DNA of 64,000 nt from Canna indica (GCA_034359265.1 CP136891.1:48910001-48974000); one strand, 5' to 3'; numbered from the stretch's first letter, positions 21,209 through 34,325 are shown. Notes: generated by a model from the sequence alone, not told the origin. A program made the numbers and translations.

Positions 21209-24016
21209 TGTCACGCCCCAACTCAGGGTCGCGTGACACGCCAGGGTATGTGTCGATACCCCGAAGCCTACCACATGCACTAAACAAAAACACCGAAATA
21301 TACCACACATCAAGAAAAAAAACACGAATAAAAGAAACAATGGCGCCAATCTTTATTAAAAGTCAAAATAGTTTTTAAAGAGTTTAGTTTCACAGGGGAA
21401 ATCCAAACTTTCACAAGAACATCTCAAGTTTTAAAACAACATATGTTTTCAAAAGTAAACAACCGAACAGTGCATGTGTAACGACTCTAACAACACGACT
21501 ACGACTACATGGCCGCCTGCTACAAGAACTGCGCCACCACCTACCCTCCAGCCGCACCACGCCATCAAGTCGTACCTCACTGGTCAGGCTCTGCAAAAAA
21601 CAAAATAATAAACCTTGAGTTCACGAGGAACTCAGTAAGCGGTTCTTCCGAACCTCCACTTAAATCCCCGGCAAGGTAACATATATATATATAACGGTAT
21701 GATACAAGTAAGGAATTTAGGCTAATCACATCATAACAACCAACCAGTCTACCATGTCATATAAGTAAGTAAACCGGCCTCTTCGGCCCTTACCAAACTC
21801 AGTATCACTCGGCCACTATGGACCTAAACCTATGTAGGAGGTTCAACCATGCTGGACTTCCCCCTTCCACAAAACCAGGCCAGACCGGCCTCCACAACCA
21901 CATCAATGATGCATATATTATTTAAAACAATTAAATCATCGGGTCCGTCGACTAGGATGGCCAACCAGTCTCAGGAACCCTCCGGGTTAGGGATAGCTAG
22001 TCCCACCCAACTCGGGTCTACCGTCAGCGTGGCCCACTGACAAAATCTCAAGACCCCCGCCACTCGGGTCTAACACCTAGCGGGCCCGTTGGTGCAATCT
22101 CAAGACCCTAATCACCGCTGAGTCGAGTAGTAGTCGTTCGGCTATTAATACTCCTCAGTAGATCATCTCAAGCACAATACACAACCAAGATATCCTACCA
22201 ATTATTAAGCACCTTTCTGGGCTTCCGCCCGTACCGGGCCCCTTTCCGGGCCCTTTCGATTCAAAAGTTTAAGTGTTAGATTCCTATAGGTGCGAACACC
22301 TGATGTCTCTAGGTAAATATATTCATACATATAGTTTCTAGAAATTCTAAGTCGTCAACTAGAGGGTTACCCCCTCACACTTAAGCCCACAAAAGCATAA
22401 AAACAAGTCCATGTTTGCGCCCATGTCTTCCTATTGTCGCATACTAAAGGTCTCTATTGAACTGACGTGTCATCGACATTCTAAATTGCCGAAATTTAAT
22501 TAATCACATATTATAATTTATGGGAAACTTCCGCAACAAACTTACCACAATTTTCTACATAATCACATCAATTAAATAATGAATTTCTGCAATTAAAAAT
22601 ATAATTCCAGCATAACTAAGTCAATTTCAGCAACCCCTAAATCAATGTAGATACCTATTTAAATGTGTACTTTAGCATGAAATCAATATACAAGTCTACT
22701 AGAATTATTTCATCAACATACCATCATCATGATAATCATCCAACATAATGCCTATAATAACTATCACATAAAACCTATTTACTTTGGTAAGGCCAATACA
22801 AGCATGGTTGTCATAACAATTATTATGTTCACATAATATAAACTGAAATTAAACACCTTAAATCTTGATTTTTAATGTGTAAAATCACGAATTTTTCAGC
22901 ACCTCTAACATGTACAAAAACCAATTTTTTTAAAAAAAAATCAGCAACTTGCTACAGATAGTGAAGATGAGCCAGCAAAAAACATGCTTCCAATGTTGTG
23001 GAGAAGTGTTTAACATATGGTACCCCTGAGGAACGTCAACTATTGATAACTGAGATGCAATTCTATCACAGCTAAAAGGTAAAATAGACTTGTCAAATTA
23101 ATCCATTTATCATAGTCCTTATCAATACGCATCTTCCATGGACACAACCAGTTTGCTGGAATTTAAAATGAAGGCCATATGGTCCCAATTTAATTGCTAT
23201 AGGCGGAGGAATCAACATCCTCAACCATCAATAAACCATACAAATCCACTATTGGTCCATACATTACTTACACATCGGCTAAAATAGAATTGAAGCATGA
23301 AAGAAAAATAAAATCCAAATCACGTCGACAGAATAATCACAGTAAAACATACGTCCTTAGATCCGCTCAACCAGCCAAATTGAACGGCTACCCATATGCT
23401 AGATGTCCAATTAACACAAGTAGCGGAAATTTTCTTCTCTTCGATGTATCAATCAGACGAGCGGAAATCAATATTAATCGGACAGAGAGGAAAAAGGGCA
23501 GAGGAATCCTATATGATTTGGTTCTAAAATCCACTCACATAATGGAGGAAATGGAAAGAGAAGAAGGACGACTCGGATCTATGACGATTGTGTCCGGCGA
23601 AACTCTTGAAATCCGGGCCAGTCTGCTCGCTCCTCCTCCAAACGCCGCCCTCTGCTCGCGTGCTGTGCGGCGCCTAGTAGCACAGCTGGGTATTAAATTT
23701 GGGGTCCAATTTTGAGCACCAAATTACCTTTTTTAACCCCCTCCTCCACTTAACTCTACTTAACCAATCCGGTAAAAAATCAATTTAACTCCGATTCGAG
23801 GTCCGACCAAACCATTGGACTCGTCTTGAAGTCTACTATCACTATAACATGCCAAAATGCTTAAAATCTAATTATATAAATTTCTCACAATTTTTTACGT
23901 CAAGAATTTACCCAATTTTATCCCGAAAAATTCCATTAACCCGCTTTTAGCTTAAGTCCACATTCTCATGCTCAAATAAAATCATAATAAACTTAATCAA
24001 ACTTTTGGTTATAACA
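21209..24016 (-). repeat. 3' LTR of the 20.8-kb Gypsy element
   Basis: 2,808 bp. Compared with the 5' LTR it carries an extra segment of about 250 bp (about 22604-22856) that is absent at 40886; two-base homology at the edges suggests loss from the other copy. Otherwise the two LTRs are very alike. An antisense open frame of 141 codons (23290-23715) is kept in both LTRs. Confidence 0.92.
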
Positions 24017-24508
24017 ATCTTCCTCCCTTAAAAATAATTCGTCCTCGAATTTTGGAGTAAATTATAGGCCCATCAATCATGGTACTAAAATGAGCATTAT
24101 CTACGGATATTGCGCACCGTCTAACCTATGCCATATTTGGCACCATAATTCTATCTCTAAATCCCCGAACGTCCTCTCTGTCCACTTTTCACCCATGGTT
24201 CTAGTACAATCTAAACACTATGGCCTGACATGCACAATCATAACGGATTAAACGTAGAGGCACGCTCACCACCATCCAACTCGGGTGGGTGTGGTCTTCC
24301 ATCGACAACTCGGGTGCACTCAAAGGCACACACCACACGGCCTTTATCTCGGCCCAGAGTACCCGACCACACCAACCCAATAACCTTGGTAACCAAACCA
24401 ATCATTAGGTTAAAATTTTCAACATATCATCCTCAACTTTCAGAAATCCAAATAAAATTACCAAGCTAAAGTTTCAGCTAACAAAAATGACATCCATCTC
24501 TGAAAACG

Positions 24509-24545
<37 letters not shown>

Positions 24546-24689
24546 GTGTGTGCGTGCGCACGCGCACTTAGCACATCTTCTCGGGTGGTTGGGTTATTTT
24601 TGCCGATTACCTCGAGTGCGACATGGGCACCCCCAACTCTCGGACCCTCCCATGGGCCCTAAACTCACGGCCGCGTATCCCACCATCCC
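24017..24689. other. Gypsy element interior next to the 3' LTR
   Basis: It opens with the polypurine tract complement and TTCGTCCTCGAATTTTGG, a phrase also next to the 3' LTR of the Tekay-type element (27195-27213). No pol frame is seen. It contains a compound microsatellite at 24510-24567. Confidence 0.6.
24510..24567. repeat. Compound microsatellite (AT)n(GT)n with a CG-rich palindromic end
   Basis: About 16 AT units, then GT units ending in GTGCGTGCGCACGCGCAC, an alternating purine-pyrimidine run that could adopt unusual DNA forms. Confidence 0.9.
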
Positions 24690-27180
24690 TGTCACACCCT
24701 AACTGAGGGTAGTGTGACCGGCCAGGGCCTACATCCTGCCCTATAGCCTACTGTCTACACTGCCACAAGAAAAACCAAGACGTATCGAATAAAAGATATC
24801 TCAACACACTTTATTAAAAGTTTTCAAAATCACAATTTTTATGTTTTCCAAAACAAGTAAGAACACCAGCATCAAAATAACTGAACGTTCAAGTAACAAG
24901 TTTTACAACTCTTTTTCAAATATACCTGTCAATGCAGAAACAAAACAAACACTACTAGACACTGGTCTAAGACTCATGGATGCCGCTAAGAGATATGGCA
25001 CCACCTCCCGCCCACCAGCTGCACCATGTCGACAAGCTAAGTCACTGCTCATGCTCTGCAAAAATAAAGAATAAATAGTGAGTCCACTTGGTACTCAGTG
25101 AGTGACTCTAGTGAACCTCCACATAATCCTCAGTCATGCATATATCATATAAGGCAACAAAATGAATGTACTATGAGGTAGAATACTTCTAATGCGACTA
25201 CCGACCCCCAATGGGTCAATCTGTAAAACTGAATATGATAACCTGCCATCTCGGCTTATCAATCCTTCGGTCTCCGGCCCTTAGGCCTACTTATGGAAGA
25301 AATATCTCGGCTACAGCCATCCCTACCATATCAGGTAGTATCATACTGGCCATCGGCCACATCATCTCAAGATGTAAGCAAACAATCCCAGGCCGTCGAC
25401 TAGGACGGTCCACTAGTCTTCGGACACCGTCTGGGGTAAGGATAGCTAGTCCCACCCAACTGGGGCCCGCTGGCTCACCTCAAGACACAACAATGGCCGA
25501 GCTGAGCATTGGTCGTTCCCGACCTCCACGCTCCTCGGCGGACCATCTCAAGCCCATCACACAATCAATATCCTAGGGTTTCCATATATACGCATCGGGT
25601 CATTGCCCGTATCTGTCCCTACTTCGGGCTACAGGGTCAACAATTTATGCCGCCCTTTCACAATGTGTACACCTAGGAGTTCTAGGTTTCCAAATGTTTA
25701 CAAGAAGTCCTAGAAGTGATATCGTCTCCTAGCTAAGTTCCATATAAACACGAAGGACGTCTCGCGATGCCTTACATGTTGTCTACCCTTCTACACTACC
25801 TTGGGTGAGGAATTCCTTGTACCGACTTTGGAATTCCGCTCATTAACATTTTTGGACAGCATGTATAATCTAAAGAAAAATATTCAAATGTTACAACATC
25901 TACTATAAATAACCACAATATTCATGCACAACAACTTTACACTACCTTAGGAATTAAGCTCAATAAGAAACAATTATCTAACATGGCAAAGTAGTAATGA
26001 ATTCAAAAACATAGGAAATATTAAGCATGGTAAACAATTGCAACATTTCAAAATTTAAAGATCTAATGATAAAGATGGTCATAAGGCTAGCATTCCTACA
26101 ATTCAAAATCAATCAATCTACATGTGTGAACCTTATAATCAAGTAAGTTTCCATCTAAAGCTACTCTCTTCACCCCTCCCTAGTCTTCGCCGAGCCATGA
26201 GCAAGAAGAACCTTGCTCGGCCAAGGCCCTTAAGGTAGGAAAGGGAAAGGAGACTCTAGCTATACTTCTAATTCTTCGATAACGAGTATAACTTAATATC
26301 AACGGATTGTTTTACCCCTTCCCTTACCCTTGGTCGAACCCTCTTCATGAGGTGTAGGGTTCATTCGGCCACATCAAGAGAGATCTAGGGAAGATATGCT
26401 TCATGACGCGTGAAACCTACGATTTAAACTACATCAATCATGAACATGAGATCATCTTAGGGCCTTCTTGCCGTCAAGAGAATTGGGAAAAAATTTTGCA
26501 TAACCTTTCCCCTTTTCCCATGACTCGGCAGCCCTAACAATTGAAAATCGACAAAGAAACAAGGTGCTTCGACAAGAAATCATACAAAACAGCGATTACA
26601 CGTCGATAAAACCAAGATCCGACGAAAAGATCGCGAGAAACTCGTCCTATCACAACTAGGGGTTAGGCTACCCACCTCACCCATGCTTCTAACTCTAACC
26701 ACTCACCTAGATTGCGGAGAATGAAAGATCGGGCGACGACGACTTGAAATTTTCCGGCGACGATGCAAAATCCCGGATCGATCCAAGTCCTCCAAGCTTT
26801 CCCTTGCTCTTCTTCCTCTCTTCCCCTAGGCAGCCTTGTGCGACTCAAGGGATGAGTCGCACGGCTGCAAGATGAGGATTTTAATCCCTCATCTAACTTT
26901 CCAAAGATAGCTCCATGACTCACTTAACTCATACTCGAACCTCGACTAAACCGGAACTCAACTTGGGTTCCGACTCAACCCATAATATGAATCGATTTAA
27001 CTTGATTTAAGGAATGAATTCATAAAAGGAAAGTTAATCACCCACATAGATTCCATGAATCATTAGTTGAGTCATACCTTTTCACTCGAGGCGATCCTGA
27101 GGCTCGACTCGACTACCCCCAGGTCCGGCGCGCTACTCCAAAATAGATTTTTATATTAGGAAATTTTTTCGGGTCTTACA
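24690..27180 (-). repeat. 3' LTR of the Tekay-type element
   Basis: Begins TGTCACACCCTAACTGAGGG and ends GGGTCTTACA. It lacks a segment of about 41 bp found at about 33226-33270 of the other LTR; CTAC at the edges suggests a small deletion between direct repeats. Confidence 0.92.
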
Positions 27181-27861
27181 ACCTTCCCACCTTAAGGGAA
27201 ATTCGTCCTCGAATTTACGTAAATAACAAGGACTTACTGGCTCCTCGAACAAGGAAAGGTAGCACTCTCTCAAGTCCTGGTCTACCTCCCAAGTGGCCTC
27301 TTGCCCAGAATGGTGCTCCCATCTGACCTTTATCAGGAGAATTTCTTTGGACCTTAGCTTCCTGATTTGGCGGTTAAGAATATCTACCGGTCTTTCCTTG
27401 AATGAGATGGCCGAATCTACCTCAATAGAAGAGGGCTCGATCACATGCGAATCATCTTTTACATACTTCCGCAACATGGATACATGAAAGACCGGGTGCA
27501 CTCTGCTTAGGCTAGGAGGCAATGCCAGCTCATAGGCCACTGCGGCCCTCTGCTTGAGAACGGGAAAAGACCCAATGTATCTAGGTCTCAGCTTCCCCTT
27601 CTTCCCAAACCGGACCACCCCTTTCATAGGAGAGACCTTTAGAAAGACTAAGTCACCCTCTGCAAATTCCAATTCCCTGGCCTTCTTGTCGGCATACATT
27701 TTCTGTCGACTCTGGGCCGCCAGCAATCTTTCATTTATGACCTTTACTTTCTCTACCGCTTCCTCAACTAGATTGGGGCCCACCATGAGTGATTCCCCAG
27801 CCTCAAACCAGCCCACCAGAGAACTATACCGCCACCCATACAAATCCTCAAAAAGAGCCAT
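27181..27861 (-). pseudogene. Integrase C-terminus and chromodomain of the Tekay-type element
   Basis: Minus-strand frame with the integrase C-terminal GPY/F-like region (KGKLRPRYIGSFPVLKQ, ELALPPSLSRVHPVFHVSM) followed by a chromodomain-like end (KVRWEHHSGQEATWEVD). In chromoviruses this module tethers the integrase to histone marks and guides insertion into heterochromatin. It is separated from the integrase core by a frame change near 27865 and runs a few codons into the LTR. Confidence 0.88.
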
Positions 27862-27868
27862 GCCAATG

Positions 27869-28430
27869 CTACTGATAGCTATTGTTGTAGGCGAACTCTA
27901 TCAGCAATAAGTGCCTCTCCCAGCCGTCGGCCATATCTAGGACGCATGCTCTCAGCATGTTCTCTAAAGTTTGGATGGTCCTCTCTAACTGCCTGTCAAT
28001 CTGCGGATGGAAAGCTGTGCTGAAATGCACCTGGGTACCCAAGGCTTCCTGGAAGGACTGCCAAAACTGGGCTGTGAACTGGGTACCGCGGTCGGATATA
28101 ATCTTCACCGGGGTACCATGATATGCCACAATCCTATCCAAGAACAGTCGGGCATACTGCTCCGCAGAGAAGGTAGTTTTCACTGGTATGAAGTGTGCGG
28201 TCTTGGTTAACCGGTCCACTACCACCCAAATGGAATCAAAACCGCCTTTTGACTTAGGCAATCCGGTCACTAGATCCATGGTGATTTTCTCCCACTTCCA
28301 CTCGGGCACCTCGAGGTTTTGCAGAAGCCCCGCAGGCTTAAGGTGTTCGGCCTTCACCTGCTGGCATACCACACATTTAGAGACAAAATCTGCTACCTCT
28401 CTTTTCATACCTTTTTACCAGTAATGCTAC
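27869..28430 (-). pseudogene. Integrase core of the Tekay-type element
   Basis: Contains CVVCQQVKAEH (end of the zinc finger), then the DDE core: MDLVTGLP, VVVDRLTKTAHF, IISDRGTQFTAQFWQ and a QLERTIQTLEN segment carrying the Glu. All three acidic residues can be seen, but the usual QTDGQSER block reads QIDRQLER. A stop lies upstream at about 28420 and the frame shifts downstream. Confidence 0.88.
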
Positions 28431-29200
28431 CTTAAATCCCGGTACATCTTGGTGGCCCCCGGATGCATCGTGTAAGTGGAATGATGACTCAGCTCCAGGA
28501 CTTGCCTGCGCACCTCAGCCATATCTGGTATTACTATCTGGTCTCTAAACCTCAGTACACCCTCTGAGTCCAATCTGAAACCGTTCTCTGCATCGCCTCT
28601 TTGCACCAGATCCTTGGTCAGCGCACAAAAGGCATCCTCCCCCTGCGCGGCACGCAGCATATCCACCAGCGTGAACTGTACCCGTAGGTGTGCCATCGGG
28701 GCACCTGAAGTTGACACTGATAAGGTTGCACCCCCATCTAGACACAAAGCCAACTCTCGAGCTAGAGGCCTCCGCTTAACTTCCAAATAAGCTAAACTGC
28801 CCATGGACTTTCTGCTCAGAGCATCTGCTACCACATTCGCTTTCCCCGGATGATATATAATGGTGCAATCATAATCCTTTAGGAGCTCTAGCCACCTCCT
28901 CTGCCTGAGATTCAGCTCCTTTTGGGTAAGCAAGTACTAAAGACTTATGTGATCTGTGTAGATCTCGCAAGTCTCCCCGTACAGGTAGTGTCGTCAAAGC
29001 TTCAGTGCAAAGGTCACTGCCGCTAGTTCTAGGTCATGCGTCAGATAGTTCTTCTCATGAACTTTCAACTGGCGGGACGAATAAGCGATGACTCTACCAT
29101 ACTGCATCAGGACGCAGCCCAGGCCAACCCGAGAGGCATCACAGAAGACTACAAACCCTCCTGAATCGGAAGGTACAACCAACATGGTTGCAGATGTCAA
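28427..29200 (-). pseudogene. RNase H and integrase zinc finger of the Tekay-type element
   Basis: First part 29200-28994: [18 protein letters not shown] with the first catalytic Asp, then [14 protein letters not shown] and the Glu in HDLELAAV. After stops near 28994 and 28938 the frame continues with [20 protein letters not shown] and ADALSRKS (last Asp). It then runs into the HHCC zinc finger region ([19 protein letters not shown]). The stops disable it. Confidence 0.85.
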
Positions 29201-29215
29201 ACATGCCTTGAGCTT

Positions 29216-30352
29216 CTAAAAGCTCGCCTCGCATTTGTCATCCCAAATGAACCTAACATTCTTCTCGGTCAACCGAGTCAAAGGGGCTGCAATTCTGGAG
29301 AAATTCTCCACAAACTTCTGGTAATACCCGGCCAAACCAAGAAAACTGTGGATCTCAGTCACACTAGTCGACCGTTTCCAGCTCTGCACCACTTCAATCT
29401 TGGCAGGATCTACCCTTATCCCTTCCTTGGACACTACATGGCCCAAGAACCCTACACTTTCCAACCAAAATTCATACTTGGAAAATTTTGCAAACAATCG
29501 GTGCTCTCTGAGGGTTTTCAGGACCATTCTCAGGTGCTTAGAGTGCTCTTCCTCACTCTTGGAGTAAACCAGAATGTTGTCATTGAAGACGATCACAAAG
29601 CTGTCCAGGTACTCCTTAAGTACCATGTTCATTAGGTCCATGAAGGCAGCAGGTGCAATGGTTAGGCCAAAGAACATCACTAGGAACTCATAGTGACCGT
29701 AGCGAGTCCTAAAGGCCATCTTCGGCACACCATAGTCTCGGATTCTCAGCTGATGGTATCCGGACCTCAGATCTATCTTTGAAAACCATTGCGCCCCCTG
29801 CAGCTGGTCAAACAGATCGTCTATCCTCGGCAGTGGGTAGCGATTCTTAACAGTCACCTTGTTCAGCTGCCTATAGTCGATGCACATGCGCATCGACCCA
29901 TCCTTCTTCTTCATGAAGAGAACTGGGGCACCCCAGGGTGACACACTCGGCCGGATGAACCCCAGGTCTAACATTTCTTGCAATTGCACATTTAACTCCC
30001 TGAGTTCGACCGGTGCCATCCTATAAGATGGAATGGAAATTGGTTTCACCCTGGGCTGCAGGTTATTGCAAAAATCAACTTCCCTTCTGGGCGACAATCC
30101 CGACAATTCCTCGGGAAACACATCAGGGAATTCACAGACCACTGGGGTTCCGCTGACATTCCTTGCTTCACCCCCTTCCTCCTCGGCCATAGATACGAAG
30201 ACCAAGAGAGATTGGCAGCCACCCCGAAGCAACTTTCGAGCCTTTAGGGCTAAGTTGACCCCTATCGGCTTGCTACATCCCTCCCCTTGGAAGGTGAACT
30301 GCGGCAGCCCAGGCTTATTAAACATCACTGCTTTGGCTCTGCAGTCCAACAT
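29216..30352 (-). pseudogene. Reverse transcriptase of the Tekay-type element, active site altered
   Basis: Includes the linker [20 protein letters not shown], then RT blocks: [44 protein letters not shown] and [11 protein letters not shown]. The usual (Y/F)-x-D-D catalytic box reads FNDN (29576-29587), so the second Asp has become Asn and the adjacent residue is also changed. This would abolish polymerase activity even without the stop (TAG at about 29217) at the start of RNase H. The rest of the domain is well kept. Confidence 0.9.
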
Positions 30353-30370
30353 TGCAAAGTGCTCTGCTAG

Positions 30371-30865
30371 CTAGTCCATGCCAAGGATGGCATCAAGCTC
30401 AAGAGTGGGCAGGAGTGTCAAATCCGCACTCAACACATGGCCGCAGATGAGCACTTCACAGCCTTGATATATTGAATTTGCTAAGATTGCATCGCTCGTA
30501 GGCGTTGATACCATCAACGGCCCGTCGAGCATAGAGGATGCCATTGGCAACTTTGTAGCAAATATGGTAGACACAAACGAGTGTGTGGCACCCGCATCAA
30601 ATAAAATATATGCATCAGACGAACATACTAAAATAGTACCTGTCACCACTGCTTTGGACACCTCTGCCCCATCACGGTTCATGGCATATACCCGCGCAGG
30701 CGGCCTCTCTGAATGACTAGTCTGCGGTCCCTTATTCTGTGCATGTCCCCTCTGAGTTACTGACCCCAGATCCCTGTAGCCGAAATTTCTTCTTGGCCGG
30801 CCCATCATTCCTCTCGAACGACACCAAGGGTTCCTTCCGAAGGGCCTCATCCACCACCCGTGCAA
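30371..30865 (-). pseudogene. Aspartic protease region and gag end of the Tekay-type element
   Basis: The protease shows LFDAGATHSFVS at about 30604-30570 (DAG in place of the common DSG/DTG) and ends with LLPTLELDAILGMD. The preceding gag tail is basic and lacks a zinc knuckle. Gag-like remains (complement of LRKSGCMSVSEYEMEFHRF-type sequence) appear at about 30866-31055 in a broken frame. A TAG separates the protease from the RT frame. Confidence 0.82.
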
Positions 30866-31059
30866 GAGTGGAATCCTCGGTGTAGTGGATGAGCCTGCCT
30901 ATCTAAGGCCTAAATCCCCCAACAAACCTCTTGACCCTAGTAGTATCAGATGCCACTGAGGTCTGATGATATTTGGAAAACCGGTGAAATTCCATCTCAT
31001 ACTCTGACACTGACATGCAACCAGACTTGCGCAACATCTCAAAGTCTCGTGCCCGCTTA

Positions 31060-31770
31060 TCGCGAACACTCATTAATACATGTCATGCTCATGAATGCCA
31101 AAATCACTCGGCCCATGCCGGCCGCACAGAAAACAATACATTCATACGACCCAAATCGGCCCAAACCTAGCAATCATACAAGTCGACCGCTAGAATCTAT
31201 CTAGCGAGCCTTCTACCAAGGCCCTCTCTGGTTGGGAATGGCCCACCCAACCAAATCCACTCGGGTCTAAGGTTAGTGTGGCTCCCCTTGGGTCTAACAT
31301 CAGCGTGGCTCACTCACGCAGTATCAAGACCCAAAATCCACTCGCCTAGTGGCTCGGCCATCGCTCATCCACAAGCACAAACACAATCAATATCCATGCA
31401 CAGTACGCACAAGTACATAAAGAATATTTTCACAGACAACCGGGGTACGCGTCTACGCGCTCCAACTCGACCCTCACTTGGGTCTAACCTCTTAGCTCTA
31501 TATTTCATCGCCCAATTCACTGCCACTGCTGCTCAGTGCAGCATTGGGAGCCTCCATTACACTATCACAGAAAAGAAAAAGTTTCCTGTAATATAATAAA
31601 TTTTAACATAGGTTTTAAAATTTACTAACCGCATGGTGCGCTGAGTGTAGGAGTGGTCGCCCAATCTCGTAGCATAACTATATTGTATGTCGACACGCTA
31701 GCATATCTCTCATACGGTACCCAACACTTAGTCATAGATAAGACCTAACCTAGTGCTCTGATACCAACTT
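31060..31770 (-). other. 5' leader of the Tekay-type element with LTR-like filler
   Basis: Where gag should be there is sequence similar to LTR bodies of this group (CCACTCGGGTCTAAGG, TAACATCAGCGTGGCTCACT at 31258-31315; compare 22010-22040). The segment 31520-31770 next to the primer-binding site is closely related to 39261-39498, the leader of the enclosing 20.8-kb element (both have ACCGCATGGTGCGCTGAGTG and TATTGTATGTCGACA). Confidence 0.7.
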
Positions 31771-34325
31771 TGTCACGCCCCAACTAAGGGTAGTGTGACC
31801 AGCCAGGGCTTACATCCTGCCCTGTAGCCTACTGTCTACACTGACACAAGCAAAAACCAAGACATGTCGAATAAAAGATATCTCAACACACTTTATTAAA
31901 AATTTTCGAAGTCACAATTTTTATGTTTTCCAAAATAAGTAAGAACACCAACATCAAAATATCTGAACGTTCAAGTAACAAGTTTTATAACTCTTTTTCA
32001 AATACAACTGTCAGTGCAGAAACAAAACAAACACAACTAGACACTGGTCTAAGACTCATGGATGCCGCTATGAGATATAGCACCACCTCCCGCCCACCAG
32101 CTGCACCATGTCGACAAGCTAAGTCACTGCTCATGCTCTGCAAAAATAAAGAATAAACTGTGAGTCCACTTGGGACTCAGTGAGTAGCTCTAGTGAACCT
32201 CCACATAAGCCTCAGTCATGCATATATCATATAAGGCAACAAAATGAATGTACAAAGAGGTAGAATACTTCTAATGCGACTACCGACGCCCAATGGGTCA
32301 ATCTGTAAAATTGAATATGATAACCTGCCATCTCAGCCTATCAAGCCTTCGGCATTCGGACCTTGGGCCTACTTACGAAAAAAATATCTCGGCTACAGCC
32401 ATCCCTACCATATCAGGTAGTATCATACTGGCCATCGGCCACATCATCTCAAGATGTAAGCAAACAATCTCGGGCCATCGACTAGGATGGTCCACTAGTC
32501 TTCGGACACCGTTTGGGGTAAGGATAGCTAGTCCCACCCAACTGAGGTCTGGCACCTAGCAGGCTCGTTGGCGCACCTCAAGACCCAACACTGGCCGAGC
32601 TGAGCATTAGTCGTTCCCGACCTCCACGCTCCTCGCCGAACGATCTCAAGCACATCACACAATCAATATCCTAGGGTTTTCATATATACACTTCGGGCCA
32701 TTGGCCGTATCTGGCCCTAATCCGGGCTACAGGGTCAATAATTTATTGCGCCCTTTCACAATGTGTATACATAGGAGTTAGGAGTTCTAGGTTTCCAAAT
32801 GTTTACAAGAAGTCCTAGAAGTGACATTGTCTCCTAGCTTAGTTTCCATATAAACACGAAGGACGTCTTGCGACGTCTTACATGTTGTCTACCCTTCTAC
32901 ACTACCTTGGGTGAGGAATTCCTTGTACCGACTTTGGAATTCCGCTCATTAACATTTTTGGACAGCATGTATAATCTAAAGAAAAATATTCAAATGTTAC
33001 AAATCTACTATAAATAACCACAATATTCATGCACAACAACTTTACACTACCTTAGGAATTAAGCTCAATAAGAAACAATTATCTAATATGGCAAGGTAGT
33101 AATGAATTCAAAAATATAGGAAATACTAAGCATGGTAAAGAATTGCAACATTTCAAAATTTAAAGATCTAATGCTAAAGATGGTCATAAGGCTAGCATTC
33201 CTACAATTCAAAATCAATCAATCTACTTGCTATGATTGATGTTCTTCCTAAGTATTGTCATACCTACATGTGTGAACCTTATAATCAAGTAAGTTTCCAT
33301 CTAAAGCTACTCTCTTCACCCCTCCCTAGTCTTCGCCGAGCCATGAGCAAGAAGAACCTTGCTCGGCCAAGGCCCTTAAGGTAGGAAAGGGAAAGGAGAC
33401 TCTAGCTATACTTCTAATTCTTCGATAATGAGTATAACTTAATATCAATGGACTGTTTTACCCCTTCCTTTACCCTTGGTCAAACCCTCTTCATGAGGTG
33501 TAGGGTTCATTCGGCCACATCAAGAGAGATCTAGGGAAGATATGCTTCATGACACGTGAAACCTACGATTTAAACTACATCAATCATGAACATGAGATCA
33601 TTTAAGGGCCTTCTTGCCGTCAAGAGAATTGGGAAAAATTTTGGCATAACCTTTCCCCTTTTCCCATGACTCGGCAGCCCTAACAATTGAAAATCAACAA
33701 AGAAACAAGGTGCTTCGACAAGAAATCATACAAAACAGCGATTACACGTCGATAAAATCAAGATCCGATGAAAAGATCGCGAGAAACTCGTCCTATCACA
33801 ACTAGGAGTTAGGCTACCCACCTCACCCATGCTTCTAACTCTAACCACTCACCTAGATTGCGGAGAACGAAAGATCGGGCGACGACGACTTGAAATTTTT
33901 CGGCGACGATGCAAAATCCCGGATCGATCCAAGTCCTCCAAGCTTTCCCTTGCTCTTCTTCCTCTCTCCCCCTGGGCAGCCTTGTGCGACTCAAGGAATG
34001 AGTCGCACGGCTGCAAGATGAGGGTTTTAATCCCTCATCTAGCTTTCCAAAGATAGCTCCATGACTCACTTAACTCCTACTCGAACCTCGACTAAACCCG
34101 AATTCAACTTGGGTTCTGACTCAACCCATAATATGAATCGATTTAACTTGATTTAAGGAATGAATTCGTAAAAGGAAAGTTAATTACCCACATAGATTCC
34201 ATGAATCATTAGTCGAGTCATACCTTTTCACTCGAGGCGATCCCGAAGCTCGACTCGACTACCCCAGGTCCGGCGCGCTACACAAAAATAGATTTTTATA
34301 TTAGGAAATTTTTCCGGGTCTTACA
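31771..34325 (-). repeat. 5' LTR of the Tekay-type element
   Basis: Begins TGTCACGCCCCAACTAAGGG and ends CCGGGTCTTACA. Very similar to the left LTR. It would contain the promoter on the minus strand; no clear TATA assignment is made. Confidence 0.92.

Larger units (their letters stand above)
24690..34325 (-). mobile_element. Tekay/Del-type Gypsy chromovirus, decayed, 9,636 bp
   Basis: LTRs 24690-27180 (2,491 bp) and 31771-34325 (2,555 bp) start TGTCAC and end GGGTCTTACA. A tRNA-iMet primer-binding site complement (GCTCTGATACCA) sits at about 31756-31767 next to the right LTR. A polypurine tract (AAGGTGGGAAGG on minus) lies next to the left one. The order on the minus strand is PR-RT-RH-INT-chromodomain, as in chromoviruses. 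Flanking 5-mers are ATCCC (24685-24689) and ATCTC (34326-34330), four of five bases equal. Most of gag is missing and pol is broken, so it is not autonomous. Confidence 0.9.
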
